A stretch of DNA of 64,000 nucleotides from positions 39,001 to 103,000 of the forward strand of contig JADWOT020001409.1 in assembly GCA_036345935.2 (NCBI GenBank), in the 5' to 3' direction. The translations under genes were made by a program, and so were the position numbers. The notes under the pieces were generated by a model. That model searched no databases and was not told the DNA's origin. It saw nothing but the letters and a program-made list of their open reading frames with translations. Below, one piece after another: positions 1 through 13,560 of this stretch. Position 1 is the stretch's first letter; each line of letters begins with the position of its first letter. The DNA comes from Taenia hydatigena. Taxonomy: Eukaryota; Platyhelminthes; Cestoda; Cyclophyllidea; Taeniidae.

Positions 1-3000
1 AGGGTTCGCAGGGAGAGAAGTGATTGTGTACTAAATGAAAAGCTTAAATTTCTTAGGCTTGAGTGTTGACTATACGGATGTATAAAACTGTAACGCATAG
101 GAAAGGAAAGTAGACAAATATACACTGAGCAGTGCATTCGTTAAGAAGAATAGATCAAGTGATGGAGTAGAAAGTATTATGTGTTTCTTAAGCAGTTGTC
201 TCCCTCTATTGTTAATGCTTTTATGCAAATCATTTGCTCCTTCTACCCCTACTTTTCCTCTTTTCTATTTCTATCCATCACCCATCTGTGTTACCGTATT
301 TAACCCTAGTTCTCATTTCTTCCTCACTTATAATTCTTCGATAAAAGTTTCTTAATTCTAGCAGTGTTGCGAGGCAGAGTCGGTTATGTGTAGACCTGTT
401 AACATTGCTGAAAGTATGTAAGCACTTCCTTGATACCCTCTCAACCTGCGTATTTAAATAATCATTGGTAATGAAGCAAGCTTCTTCACGATATGCCCTA
501 AATAGACGATGGAAAGAAAGGCTTATATTAAAAATCTCTATTAATTCATGCATTAATGATATGAGGTATGCAGAATGGGGGTTGGAACTTGTCGCTAACT
601 AAGGAAAGAGCAATGAAGCCTCAAAATACCTGTTCTACGTCAATTTCCGATGCTTTGCAGGAAGAATGGCTAAGAATATTGAGAAAAGAAGTCTAAGTGC
701 ACATTGCTCATGCTGTCCACAGGGCCTTAATCATTTGCTCACCATGCTTTAGCAATTGAACGCTCAAATGCACGCGATTTTCTGACAATCTTAAATCCAC
801 CGGTCGATGAGTCAGCCGCATGCTTTCTTGCCATCTGAATCAAACTAACTCTGCACAACCGTTTCTAGCGCATATCTGTTTGTCGCATTTTTTTCTAAAC
901 TACTGTACTTTAGTCAACCTAGAAACAAGGTAGGCCTGCTAAACATTATTTAAAATTCTTTTGGTAAATCGCAATTATGAATTTACTCTGTAAATCGCTT
1001 TCTCTAACTAGCGTTTTTGCGCGCTCAAAGCACTCTGCTATTCATTATGCTGCCTTGAAGAGAACGCTTTGTACAATTAGGAATAAAAGTCACGATTATA
1101 ACTGCATTAAAGTACAAATTAACAGTTTCGAATAGAGTATGGGTGTCTACTCTGGATTAAATACCACCTTCGTCAAACTTAGTAGGCAAGCGCATAAGTT
1201 TTCAACCGCTTTCCACCATTCATCGTCCTTCCCACGATGTCATTTTTTCACCATCCAGCTCTTCGTCAGTGCCTCAAATCGGCTTTGTTATCTAACAGAT
1301 CCGGTCTGTTCTTCATCAACCACCTGCGCCGTCTCCCTCACAGTCTCTCCTAATCCACCAACCTCCAAATCTGCTGTTCGAAAGACGTGAATGAGACATA
1401 AGAGATAAAAGAGCAGATAGTGTAAGCAATTTATGCCACCACCTCTTTAACTCCTACTTTCTCCTGCCCTCCTTCTTTCTTACCTCATCCGCATGCGTCG
1501 GTTCAGCACTGCCACAACTAGCATCCTAGAGTGGTTTAATTATTAAAGTAAATACATATGGGTGGCATCTGTTTCACCTGCTATAAGCATTTTCCTTCCA
1601 AAAAGTTGATTCCTGTGTGCCTCACTTTAGTGTAAGTCCATGAAAACAGGCAAATAAGGGAAATCGGGACCTTTTTCCATCCTCCTTTTTACTCTCTTCT
1701 GTAAAAGTCTTGTCTTTGCCGATCATCCAACTAATCCCTCCTCCTTTTTAGGTAGGCGAGCATGCTAATTCCTTACCACTAGAGAAGTACAATCACTACC
1801 ATTGTTTGCCCTGGTGTAAGGTAGCAATTAGCTTAAAACACCCCTTTGCTTGCTCTACAGCAATCACTAGGAGTGAGTCGTCGATTTCTTGACTTAGACC
1901 TTGCGTTGCCCAAACTTGTTCCTGAAGGCTCGAAAGGTGTCTATCAAAAAGGAAACACGAGAAGTCTTAGTGCCTGAGCTGTCTGCCGTGAATTTCGACA
2001 TTAAGCTTTGGTAAGTACGATTGGTGCATGGCGAAGAGGTAAAAAATATTTGCTTCAAGGGTGATAGCCTTTTTTGTCGTATCATGCATAAGCTCTCAAG
2101 CAGTTCGTAGCCAAAGTATCCAAGTGATTTTATTGTTTTGAACTGCTCCACTGAATTACTCAAGCAGAATGATTAACAGTGGCAACTAATTTGTAACCAG
2201 GATTTATTACCTTCAGCTTCACGGCACTCTAAAATGTCCATGCAGTAGAACTTTTATTTATTCACTTTATGCATTTTAGATTAAAAAATAGAAATTATGC
2301 CATAAAATGGTGATTCCGATTCCATTAAAGAACTTGACATGCCCTTTGACTGTTTGCCATTCTCTTCCTTTTCTACATGCCCATCAGCGACACCTCTCTG
2401 TTCAAACAAATTAAAGTACTGATTCGGCTTGTTTTTGATTTTAGAGCAAATAAACAAACGGAAACAGGCGAACTTGCAGAACAAGGGCTACCTAGCACTA
2501 CAAAATTTACTAAGATGCTGGGTTCTTTATAAAAGATGCCAGCAGCGATTCGAACTGTGATGTGCTAAAATTCACAATGTACCCCCATCAATGTGTGTGA
2601 AGTAGACTAGCCATAACAGGAGCAAATTTTGCCAATTGAGGGATGCGATGAAGTGAGCAGAAGTTGTAACAAATTGAATACAAGTTGCTAAGGTGGTGAC
2701 AGCTACCGCCAGTATGGTTGCAACAAAGTTATACAGACCTCAGGCCGGAAGATCTTGCTGCCGAAGTTGTGGATACACTCAACGTATGTCGTCTTCTTCT
2801 CCTACTAATGTTATTTTGGAATCTCTTCCCCTCGATGCAAGCAGTGACTATCCAAAAAAAGGCTGAACATAGGCTTGAGACAGCATTGTGGGATATTTGA
2901 GAAATCCACATCAGGACAGCGTAACGTAAAGCCGTTAGAGTTTTGAATTGTACTAAAGTGACCTTACTCTTGTTCACATGCAAAATCCTAGCCTTTAACC

Positions 3001-5600
3001 GAATCGAATATCTTGCGTATTTGAAAAAGTCTACAAAAATCAGCAGCGTTATGTAAGTGTTACGTTCTTGCACAAGCGGTTCAAATTCACCTTTGCTGCG
3101 ACATGGATCTGAGGAAAATATCATCATTTTCGTTGCCATCGAGACTCTATCGATCTATCGGGTTTAATAATGGGGCGAGAGTCTTTGATCAGTCACTTTT
3201 TGCGATTCTATCATAAATAGATTTGCTGAGAATACCCGAAGAATGCACGACCTTTAACTTCAGTTAAGATAAAATTAACTGAATGAACAAATACTCGATT
3301 CCAAGGCAACAGTGTTGCTTGCTTTTTCGCACAATGTATATTGCTATCATAAGTACCGATGTTCAATCACTTGGTTAGACCAACGCCGATGCGTGCACTA
3401 GAGTGATAAAAAGGGGTACTTTTTGAGCAAAACTCAGCAATAGTGCCTGGAACGCTACGTTAACTTTAACCATGTCGCTGACTGGGTTACAATCAATTCT
3501 TCGGTGAAAAGGTTAACTATCCTTTTAGCCTAGTCTACTAAACTGCACTGAAAAGAGTCCTTAAATTCGTGCCTGAGCCGCCAAACTCCAATAGGAGTAC
3601 AATTAATCCACAAAATTAGGGCTTGATGCCATTTGCAAAAATAGATTTTATTCAATGATTAAGTACATTGCTACCAATGTCCCTTACTATACGGGAAAAT
3701 TAGAATCTCCTCTGAAATTTCTTTTATTTCAAATATACTAAGCGCACATAAGTTGCTCACTTTTAAACAAAGGTAACTTTGCTTCATGCGAAACGGAAAT
3801 TATAAAATATAGTGTTAGTTCTGATTTGCCCTAATTTGGTAATCAGAAAGAAATGTAGTAGATTGATTCCGTAAAAATAGGTATGTATGGAGTGAGCACA
3901 TAGGTTAGTGCAAATTCCGGTACACATCAAGATAGATAAGCAGCCCAACTCATTTAACCACATTGCCGCCTTCTTCTTTGACGATCTAGTAAAGAGCACG
4001 ATCTGTGACTGCTTTAAAGTCCTAATTAGCAAGTTGTTTAACTGCGCTCTTCCTTACTGTTAGTATGGGTTTTTCTTCCAAAATTATGCCTTTTCTAGTC
4101 TTGCCATTGCCACTAACGAAGCTGCTTTTACTAATGAATTGGAGAAGTTGGGCTAATGGGTCGTAAGACCCCAGAAATCCTGTTATGTCCAGTAAACGAA
4201 CGAAATTACTAAAAACCGCCACCATTATTGGATTATGCTTTATCTTGAAAACCGAAGTGGGAATCATCAGGCATGAATAGCAGAAAGAATAGCGGCAATT
4301 AAGCCTAAAAGGAAATTATGCAGTTACATCCAACGCTGCTTTACTTTACCCTTTGTCTCGAAGGTTAGATTAGGCAAAATATCAAAAATTACCTAACTTA
4401 CAAAAGAAGCATGTTTTGTTACTATATAAGCTGCAAATATCTCAGTTCTAAAAGGGGCAAATTAGGCTTCCTTCACAAATACTTGATTGCCACAGTGCCT
4501 AAATTAGATATCGTATACTGTGTTGTGCTTTAGTTGGTGCTTGAAGCCCAAAAAGGTAAATTTTGTTTTATCTGCACTCTAGCATCTTGACCAATTCGCA
4601 TTTATTACTTCATTTCCATTTTTCCACTATTTTCTGAGCGGTACACTTCTCAACACCTATTTCCTCTTCACACCTGCTTTTCACATATGTAGCATTCCTA
4701 TCCAATAGCTCTGTTTTGTCGACACCTCCTAAGAGTCTTCCGCTCTTCTGAATTCTGAATAAGCGTCAGTGCGCAACGTTGTGGCAAATGCCTCGAGGAT
4801 TAGTGAATGGTTAAATTACATGCGCATGAAGCAGCTCCTATTTTTTTGATTGCGCAGTAATTGCCAAATACGATTCCGTTGTGAGCATTGGGGAAGAATT
4901 CACTGGTTTAATGGTTGTAATAGAATTCTAGGAATTTTCTTGTCAATTCCAAACGGGTAACGATGATTTACTTGTGCTATGTAATTTTGCGCAATCTCAT
5001 TTCCAAACTTAAATCTGGCAGTGTCTTTGCATACCGGCCTAATTCTAACTAGCGTGCTATGTTCCACAGCCATCTTTCTTCCTTACACTACTGCCATTCT
5101 GACGCATCACATTAGTTTGCATAGTTACTATGATTCCCCGAAATTTGAGTGGAGATTCGCTCTTAGGTGCAGCATTTACCAGGATAAAGACAGCAGCGGT
5201 AGAGCTCAAATTCTTTTTCTATATTGATCTCATGTCGACTGGCAAAGCTCATAACTGAGAACATATCCGTACAGGGTAAGTTGAGACAGCTTGTTGGGGA
5301 TCCTGAAACGCAGACAAATACCTGTGTAACTATTGTGTTTGCGGCTATTCATAAAATGCGGTCAAAAATTAAAGGGTATGTGATAACACGCTAAATTGAT
5401 GCTCATGCGATAGTACCATGTCACTGTCTATACCTATCCAAATTGCAGATGGGATTTAATGTGGTGCAGAGTGTGCTTAGTCATTATCAACAAAGCAACG
5501 CTCAACTAATTTAGAGCACTCAGATCCACCCATAAGATCCAAAACCAAGTCTTTTCTGCAACGCAAAAACAGAATTCCCTTGCCTTACTACGTCATCGGC
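1..5600. other. intergenic stretch, no supported gene
   Basis: No domain, tRNA or mobile-element signature was recognised on either strand. The longest open frame is 136 codons (2729-3139, minus); it begins with a plausible ATG but matches no family I know. In AT-rich sequence a few frames of this length are expected by chance. Other minus-strand frames (278-553, 1894-2163, 3784-4267) have occasional donor-like GT sites but no consistent exon chain. Confidence 0.5.
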
Positions 5601-5682
5601 TCCGATTAAAAAGAAAATGAATCCAAATAATGATCATTGCAAACTTACAGCTTTTGCTGATGCAACAGCAACTACTCGCATT

Positions 5683-6544
5683 CTAAATAAATAATGCCAA
5701 CCAAACATCTGCAAAGCAAAAATATCAGGCCCTCATCATAGGCAACGATTTTGAAATATGTCTGGTGGATGTAGCAATGCCTACAGTAATGATGTGAACG
5801 CATGTGCTCTTCGAATGCCTCCAGCGTCACAAATTCTTCGTAGCATTCTGTGCAGTGAAGGCGCAATTCGAAATTATCCATTCGCACGTCTACAATTTCG
5901 TGCAATATTTAAATGAGCTGCAAAGCTTGTGGCTGAGGAGCAGTGAAGACCCAAACTCACATATGTGTGCTGCCATGAAATGGTAGAAGAGATACGCAGT
6001 GCTGGGGTATGGAATGAGACACACACAGCACACGTCGTGATGCCAGGCTATTTCGAAGGTTAAAATACCTGTTTTATTTTTGAGATATATGAAGGCATAA
6101 AAGAAGAAGAATAAGAGGTTTTGTAATTTCGTCTCACCTTTTTGATGCCGTAAGAGCGTCCCGAGAGTCTCGTAAAACCTAGGGCACACTGGACAGCACA
6201 GACTTAAGCGTTCTGAAACGTGTGTGGAACAAGATGATAAAGTCGTGTTGTGATTCGTCTAATTTAACAACTCGTTGCGCAAGTCGCCATCACTTGTATT
6301 TAGTCAGTCACTGTTCCACTCGATGAATTTTATCTAACGACAAACTGATTCCAAATCCTTATACATTGGCACACGTGTCTCTGCACAAGCAGGCGCTTTT
6401 GCTTACATATGTACTCATACACGCAGTAGCGTAGGTGCATAGAAATTACATCTTAAGGTTAAATGTTGCCTACCGTGGTGCACTTGTTCCATGTGCTTGA
6501 GGCATAATACAATGCTTTTGAACGGCATTGAGCACGCTCTACAA
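5683..6544 (-). CDS. C2H2 zinc-finger protein, 3' part, four fingers over at least four exons
   Basis: Predicted nucleic-acid-binding nuclear protein. Minus-strand exons: A 6544-6474, B 6212-6138, C 6047-5961, D 5889-5785, and a tentative last exon 5708-5683 ending in TAG. All junctions are GT-AG and every phase agrees across introns of about 70-260 bp. Four fingers of the form C-x2-C-x12-H-x4-H are visible. Finger 1 lies in exon A (CRAC to HMEQVH). Finger 2 is completed only by splicing B to C (CPVC, then HQKAWH). Finger 3 lies in C (CCVC to HFMAAH). Finger 4 lies in D (CTEC to HMRSHH). The linker after finger 1 reads HERLSLC. Exon A begins two bases into a codon, so at least one upstream exon is missing from the model and the start is unknown. 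The family is certain from the ligand spacing; the last exon is the weakest part. A decayed copy of exon A lies near 49.6 kb and again near 62.1 kb. Confidence 0.72.
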
Positions 6545-6669
6545 CTGCAAGAATACATTTTCGAGAAGGTAAGGCGAGTTGCTCCAGATCCTGCCACAGA
6601 GCTCACGGTGAATCCAACAGGAAGAAATGGGAACTTCCTAGATCTGATCTCAAAATAACATGTGACCAA

Positions 6670-9600
6670 ATCGCAGAGGAGTAGTAGTCGCGTGTTTGAT
6701 TAAAGCTTCAAGCAATAAAGACATGTAGTTAACTTTTATCACACCTCATTTACTGTCTCGTTATGTTTTCACTTGATGAGCTATTACTGAATGCGGCTTC
6801 CTCCGCGTGGAAAAGAAATTGTTTGGCAAAGATTTTTGATATACTGAGCATTTCGGAAGACTCTTTTGGTACACTTGCAAAGCATTAGCATGAAACTAAA
6901 AGTTTTAGGTTCCCATTTCAGGTCCACCAAAATTTGTTTGCCGAAGGTGTTTTTGATCCTCTGATTGCCTTAGACTCGGTAGTTCTACCCAGCATAGTAC
7001 TGTGCCATGAATGATTGCAATGTGTTGCACGCAGGTTACTACTCTTCTCAAGCGATAGTTTAGCAGATGCATATCTACATGTGGATGGCGAATTCCCGAT
7101 TCAGAGAAACACTGTCATTCCGATTTCATGCTTTCTTACTCTGATTAATAAGGATGTGATATTTGATAGGTAAGACTTGCCTCCTGGTACCCAGAGTCGG
7201 GTTCAAGCGTGGCATCCCCTGCAGTGGCCTTACCGATTCTGTAAGCAGAGGCTTTTAAACCGTTAAATTAAATTTCGCTCTGCACTATTGGAAAGGCGAT
7301 CTAGGTTCGTGGATGGCTTTGAGATAATTTATATGCACCCTTGATGATTGATGCCTGTTGTCGAGCGCTCGACTTACCCACTTAATTTGCAAAACCTTAA
7401 AGGTTTGAAGTGCTAAGGTCTGTATGCGCCACACATAGCGCTGCATCAAAGTGTTATTCCTGACGCCAGGCATAGTGGAGAGCCATCAATAAGAAAAAAA
7501 TTAACATCTCATCCCTTTTCTTTCATCCATTTACCCAAAAACATGGCAAAAATGAATCTCACAAGCCATCAAATTGTTTAATTCTTCACAATGGCAAAGT
7601 CATCCTTGACGATGGCCTTTGGATTGGCCGCTCAAGATGAAAGTCGAGGGTAATAATGGTACACCGGCCAATCACTTAAGGCTACAATTCCGGTACATGG
7701 AAAACGTGTATTATTGGATTGCAGCCTTAATCAATGCTTGTTCTGGCCTACGAACTGCATCCAAACTACCTCTGGCTCATCAAATGCACGACTACCACCT
7801 TAATTGTGGTTAGTTTGCACTAATGTGCCACCTTTATTATCACAATGTCGGTACGCTTCACTCTCATCTATGCCTCGTTCTGTTTATTGTCGCTCAAGCA
7901 ATCTAACCAAAAAATATGTGACTTTTGCTTGCCAATCACTGCTGGCACATACTTCATACCCGTATCAACAGAACTCTTTTCAAAACTAGTTCCTAGAAAG
8001 GCTAACACTGGGCTCTTCAGACATCTGTTGTTCACTTGTTATGTCCGCTTTGCCGAAGGCTGATTACTTCACTTGGTCTCTTTACTATTCTGATTTCTAG
8101 GTACCGCTGCATTGGCTGCTTAGACAAACACCAAGAAAGAGAGAAAGTTTGTTTACTTTACCAAAACGCTGTCGTGGCTTCAGCAGGAGAAAAGTGCTCA
8201 TTGATCACCATTGCATGGTACAAGCGATGAAGTGTAGTCGCACAAACATGCATGAAATCGAACGAAAAAATTAACCGGAACAAGCTCATTAAGTGGATCT
8301 TGCAAGCGAATTATTGGTAAACAAGATGATAACTCGACTACTGACCATGAATGCGCTCAGTTTTGAATTGCTTGGCTTGCGGCAATTTAATATCGGCGCC
8401 ACTTCTGATTGGTACTTATAAACATGTGTACCAATTTTTTTACAAACCATTCAGTTAAGTGCGTGGATTCAAAATCCCGGTGCGATGGCAGACACGATCA
8501 GCCAATCACTTAATAAAAATTTTAATCTTCGCCTCGCGGAGACCTTTAGGGAAGAAAGTATGCATAATACGCTGGTTATTCATTCATGCGTAAAATGCTT
8601 TTAGGAACAGATCGTGAAGATAGAGCTGTGCAAACTTTCTTTTACCAAGGTATAATCAAGCTCAGGTGACCACCGCTGGTGCATATCTTGCTGCTCAGTG
8701 CCTTTTAATTGCACTTACCGCTTAGGTTTGTTCGATTAGTAAATAAGGATGATGAGGACTGACTTCAGCCCTCAACCTTAAGCTTCCGTTGGAAGTAAAT
8801 CATCCTGTGCAGATCGATGCGTTGCGAGTTGGGCACCATGGTGTGTTCTTATAAGGCATTGAGCCAGATGACAAGGATAGGAATTAGGCTTTTTTCCACG
8901 GTAGCGGTGAATTTCGTCCACGAGACGGCTTAGGCAATGAGGCAGACAGACATAGATTGCCGACTTGTGCCATAGCTCCGCACGCCTTATTCACTGTAAT
9001 AACCACTGCAACGACGGTAATGCCATTATCTGATTACACCTGATAAAATGAGGGGTAGAAAGCAGGGGAGGATGCTCGTAAGTCGGCAATCTTTTGTGCT
9101 TTTACCTTTTTACTGATTTATTTGAGCATGATGTAGAATCAAGCATTTATTTTGAAACAAGTTGTGATTGTTTTAGTTCTGAGGCAATTTAAGGAATCTT
9201 TTAATGCAGAACTTGAATGTGTCTTTTATCATTTTACTGCAACACCGGTGAAGTAATATTTGTAGGTGAGAATCACTGCATCATAAGAGAAATCTTGACT
9301 TTCTTAGACTATTTTTTATTCCTTCCCATTTCACTATGGTGCCTTTGCATCGTTAAAGTCCGTACCTAGAAGAGACATCCGCTTTTACACACACGTATCT
9401 TTTCTTCCTGTTATCCACTCATTGCACTCCTTTTTTTCTGTTTCCTTCATTGTTAAGGACCAACTGTCATCGGCTTCCATTACCGTTGTTCACCATTTCT
9501 AGGAGTGTGCTCTTCTCTTAGATCTTGTCACATCATTCACATTAGTAACGAAACGCTACTTAAGCATGCTGAAATGCGTACCACATAACAGACTAAACTG

Positions 9601-9670
9601 CGTTAAATAGGAGCAACAACATTAATGTGCAAGCAACCGCTGGCAAAATAAATCGGGAAGCATGCCATTA
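6670..9670. other. intergenic or intronic stretch upstream of the zinc-finger exons
   Basis: No further C2H2 finger could be found up to about 7 kb on the minus strand, although the zinc-finger gene should continue in this direction. Short frames (for example 7619-7813 and 8036-8230, plus) show no recognisable domain. Nothing else is supported. Confidence 0.4.
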
Positions 9671-9693
9671 TTGTCATTCTGGGTAGGTAATAC

Positions 9694-9852
9694 CCATCAA
9701 ACAAAGGCGGCTGGTACGCAATTCGTTCCATCGGTAATCGTGGGACATCTTGCGCGCACATTTGCAATTGTTCCACAAGGCCGCCTGGTAAGCTCCATCT
9801 AGGTCTGGGTCCGAGTCGAAGTCTGGGCGTGAGGCTAAGCCAATGTCCGAAT
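9694..9852 (-). CDS. candidate internal exon, acidic then basic, unknown protein
   Basis: The segment is bounded by a good acceptor (TTAAACTACAG ending at 9853) and a possible donor (GG|GTATTACC at 9693). One frame stays open throughout. It encodes an Asp-rich stretch (DFDSDPDLDG) followed by a Cys/Arg/Trp-containing stretch (NNCKCARKMSHDYRWNELR). Base composition is richer in G+C than the flanks, as expected of an exon. I do not recognise the protein and no neighbouring exon was linked. If the donor is not used, the frame stops at 9674. Confidence 0.32.
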
Positions 9853-9859
9853 CTGTAGT

Positions 9860-11510
9860 TTAATCTGCATCCTTTAAATTGACCGGATGATCGTCAACCG
9901 TTCTACCGTCCTTTTGATAATCTTTACTATTCATTCTCGCCTCATCGGAGCAGTTACATCAATCTCTTATTATCTATAAGTAATATTCATGGTACGGGGC
10001 ACCCAGCGATGTGCCTAGCAAGATCAATCGGTGATCTTACACTTTGCGTACACAAGCCAATGTAGCTTGCACCAAATCGGTGATAATATCATCAGATTTG
10101 CTACCTCTCCCTAGTTGCATTGCAATTTGTGCAAACCGTTGATTGCATAACTTGAGAAAACGTGATCTTAAGCGGCATAGTCAACTGTTACTTGACACGT
10201 GCTTACTCGCGTTCTTACCACAATTAATTGTAGGTGTAATAAACAAAAATTCCTGTTGCCGTCACTACTCAACGATCCACTTTGTCGATGCGCCGGGGAC
10301 TAAATCTCTGGATTTAATTATACGAGTTTATTTTAGCTAAGAATTTTGCTCAAATGAAGATATGTTTGTGCAATCTTGTCTTGTTGCGGTTGTAGAACGC
10401 AGAGGCGCTAATTATTTGCCGAGATCACCTACAAACTCATTAGAGTGAGGAAAATCATCTTAAGTTCCCTTGTATTTGTTAGTACATCCTCTAAAGATGC
10501 TTGGACATCAGGATAGTAAAGAGATTTGATAAAATGTCTAGCTTTAAGCCAAAAAGGTGCATTTAATTGATAACGCCAACGTTTCTGGAAAACAGCCTGT
10601 ACTACGTCTTATTAAAAGGATCAATGGAGTAGGCACCATGGACTAATAACAAACAAAAGTCGACATTTGGTTTGCTAGCGGGATCCTGTAATAGTAAACA
10701 GAAAAAGTGACAAAGTCAACGACAACTGGATAAAAATGCAAATAGAGGGTCCCGAGTCAAGTAATGATGTGGCGAGTTGGCAATGAAGCAGAAACACCTG
10801 AACATCCTGACCTCAGCTGCGGCACACATCTGTGTACTCAGTGAACCGATTGCCTTGTGGACACAATTCAAAATCTAGCGCAGACATTTGTAGATGAAGT
10901 AGACGGATGTGCTACAATATTGCGCATTCGCATCACGCCTTTACTCTTGGTATCGAATCCTTATTGCTAAATCGGAGGTTATCATTGACAGTGTCCGGAC
11001 TACTGCGGGGCACTAAGTTAATATCTTTCGCACACAATCTTTGCCCTTCCGTTGCATGTGAGAAATTTTTGGAAGGGACTGAGTACCTAAGAGCAAGGAA
11101 GTAGAAGGAGAAGGATTAACTTTAGCCAACGAAATCTAATCATTTATGTTAAAACTAAATTTATAAGAGAGAACTTAATTTGAAGAACAACATGGAGAGG
11201 CAAGCATTCCCAGTGAATTGGAATCACATGCCTGTGTAGTTCAGAGTTTGACCAAACACTCAACTACGGCTCCTCTGCGTTCTAATAACATTTTAGCAAC
11301 TAAGCATGCAGTGCTATCCTATCCTTAAAGTATATATCCACAGACTCAAGTAAAACCGGCAGCCATGCGTTCAAAATTAGATGCGAATTTTATACTCGCT
11401 GCTGCTTTTCAAGCTGGTTAGTGTTATTTGTAAAGTTGGGTTTCTACTACATCAACAGGAAGTTGAAAGGAAAATGCGAAGCTTCATAATGCGCAGGAAG
11501 GGCTGCGGCA
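9860..11510. other. no supported gene
   Basis: Only short unrecognised frames (10143-10340 and 10907-11104, plus). No repeat or RNA gene was seen. Confidence 0.4.
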
Positions 11511-11519
11511 TAGAAATAG

Positions 11520-11800
11520 GGTTGTGCGCCGTCATCACGTGACTGCGGCAAAAGTAGCAGAGAGCATAGAATGTGTAGCGATTGGGGCGATTTTCATCAT
11601 GTGACTGCAGATAAAGTGGCGAGAGCATAGAGTGTTGGTTTGTGCTGATTTTAATGACGCGCCTGCAGTTGATGTCCGAGAGCATTGAATTTGTAGCTAG
11701 TATGTCGATTTACACCATGTAACTGTAGTTGAATTGGCGAGAGCAGAGAAGTTGTCGTTAGTGTATCAATTTTCCTCATGTTCTTGCATGATGCAAGGTG
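11520..11800 (+). repeat. degenerate ~60-bp tandem repeat (minisatellite), about 4.5 units
   Basis: A core related to CATCATGTGACTGCAG recurs at about 11533, 11595, 11653, 11713 and 11774, a spacing of 58-62 bp. Each core is followed by a second shared block (GGCGAGAGCATAGA and variants). Units differ by many substitutions, so the array is old. It leaves overlapping open frames on the minus strand (11452-11685, 11651-11857), which I treat as by-products. Confidence 0.7.
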
Positions 11801-12209
11801 CGTGACAATACACATCAGGCTAATTTTCTTTTCTTGCCACTTCAACTGCCGTCGCATAATAGCGATTTATACGCCAGAGTTAAAATCGCATTTTCTGTTC
11901 CCTCAAATGTATTCGCTTTGCGCCAGTCTGTACACCACGATCAAGTTCTCCTCCTACATCCTGATCCCTTGGTTCTAGTATCGCCATGTAATTGAGTGGC
12001 TAGAACTTTAAGTTGTGGTATTGAGTGGAAGTATTTAATCATAACCATATTTACAAGGGACTCTTCTTTGTTCTGCGATGGATTATCTGCCCCTATTGCT
12101 GTGTGAATTTGATTTGCTAAACTCCAAAAGTATTAGTTATGTGGTGGCTCACCATATTTGGCGAAATACTTGCAGGAGACCTCTGGGAGGAATTACGGAT
12201 ACCTCATAG

Positions 12210-13560
12210 CATGAAAGGTAAGGAAGGGACTTTGCGCCTTGCCAAGTGTGCGATTATTTATTCGTGGCAAGGAGCGAAGCCGGAAAGAACAAGTTCGAAC
12301 GCAAGGCAAATACCGGAGAAGTCGGACTCGTTTAGCAACCACCCAGACGCACACCGATGCTTCTCCTATTCGAGGCAAATGGTTGTAAAATTGTCGATGT
12401 CCTTAATGGCCTCCCTGATAACACCTATAATGGGAAGTTGAACACCGTAAGTTAGAGGAACGCAACCCTGTTATTTCTTGCTGATGATTCATAGGATTGC
12501 CTGTTGCTTTCAATGATAGTTGAAAGGGGTGGAAACAGACGCTAAGAAGACGGCTGTCATGGAGTCAAAAGGGGCTTTGTGATTTTCAGACAATGCCCTC
12601 CGGTCTCTAATGTTGCAGCTGACTTTCAACGCTTGATGCAGATAGCACCCTTTGGTTTTTCTAACGTACAGCACACTCTGCCTTCATAACATCCAAGAGC
12701 ACAAAGCCAATTTTTTGAATTAGTGTTGAATCGTCTGCGAGATGCAGGGTTGGACTTAAAACCAAGGAAGCGCCATTTTCTTTACCAACTCGTCAAATTC
12801 TCATGGCAAATAGTTTCATTAACTAATATGTTAATTATCAGAATCCGTACAAAGCGCGTAGGCTCGGCCAGTTGTAGCATTTGCCCTGCTAAAGTCCTTG
12901 CTAGAATTGCTATCCTCCACATAAAACAACCGCAGAGCGGACGATAAGAGAATTTACAGTGGGACGAGCATGACGAGGTGTATAATGAGCCAACGCAAAG
13001 AATCTACTCCCCACAGATCCATGCTTTACCTAACTTTGAGGCCAACGCACTACCCTTTGTAATGGGTACATACGCCAGTGATGTAGCCGTGGGTGATGTA
13101 CCTATCCAAGGAGGTAAATAAGGAAGAAAGACGGTCTTTCCCCACACAAGTTTGATTCTCAGCTAAATAGTTAAGGCAGAAATGCGCAATAGAACTCAGG
13201 CTACCAATGCTTCTACAAAATCCGTACCACTGATTAAATTAGGCCATCCATTCTTTCCAAAGAAAAAAGGCGGCTTACGATGATTTTGTAAGTGTGCTGC
13301 AATTTTAGCCTTGAGTGCTACTTGCTCTTTGTTGGGCTCTTCAGTTCTTTTCAGGTGACAGTAGGATAAAGTTCACAGACGCAGAATTATCGAGGAAAAT
13401 TTTGCCAAAAGTGCGGCGCTTAATGACAATTGCCAGATTAATGAGTGGTGGTCCATGCCAAATTTCCTTAAAGAGCGGTCCTCTCTTAGCGAGATGGTGG
13501 GCCAGTCAGAATAGCAAACGCTGGCTTTGCCTTCTATAACTGCAATCGCAACTCGCTCTT
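12210..13560 (+). mobile_element. Ty3/gypsy retrotransposon remnant, RT to RNase H, frameshifted
   Basis: Ordered fragments of a gypsy polyprotein appear in shifting plus-strand frames. Near 12530-12640 a reverse-transcriptase block reads VETDAKKTAV, then TMPSGL, then after a shift NVAADFQRLM, matching the usual MPFGL..APATFQRLM segment. At 12724-12830 the thumb reads LNRLRDAGLDLKPRK and VKFSWQIVS, matching a (V)xFLGHxVS block. Near 13045 PFVMGTYASDVAVG matches the RNase H entry PFVLxTDASDxAxG. At 13315-13380 LLALCWALQFF matches the later RNase H motif LLAxVWAxxHF. Stops and frameshifts separate the blocks, so the element is dead. LTRs, protease and integrase were not found. The frame at 12139-12441 may be a more 5' part but is not clearly gypsy. 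Confidence 0.8.

Noticed and set aside
2729..3139. 136-codon minus-strand open frame
   Set aside because: No domain, no splice context, and a few frames of this length are expected by chance in AT-rich DNA.
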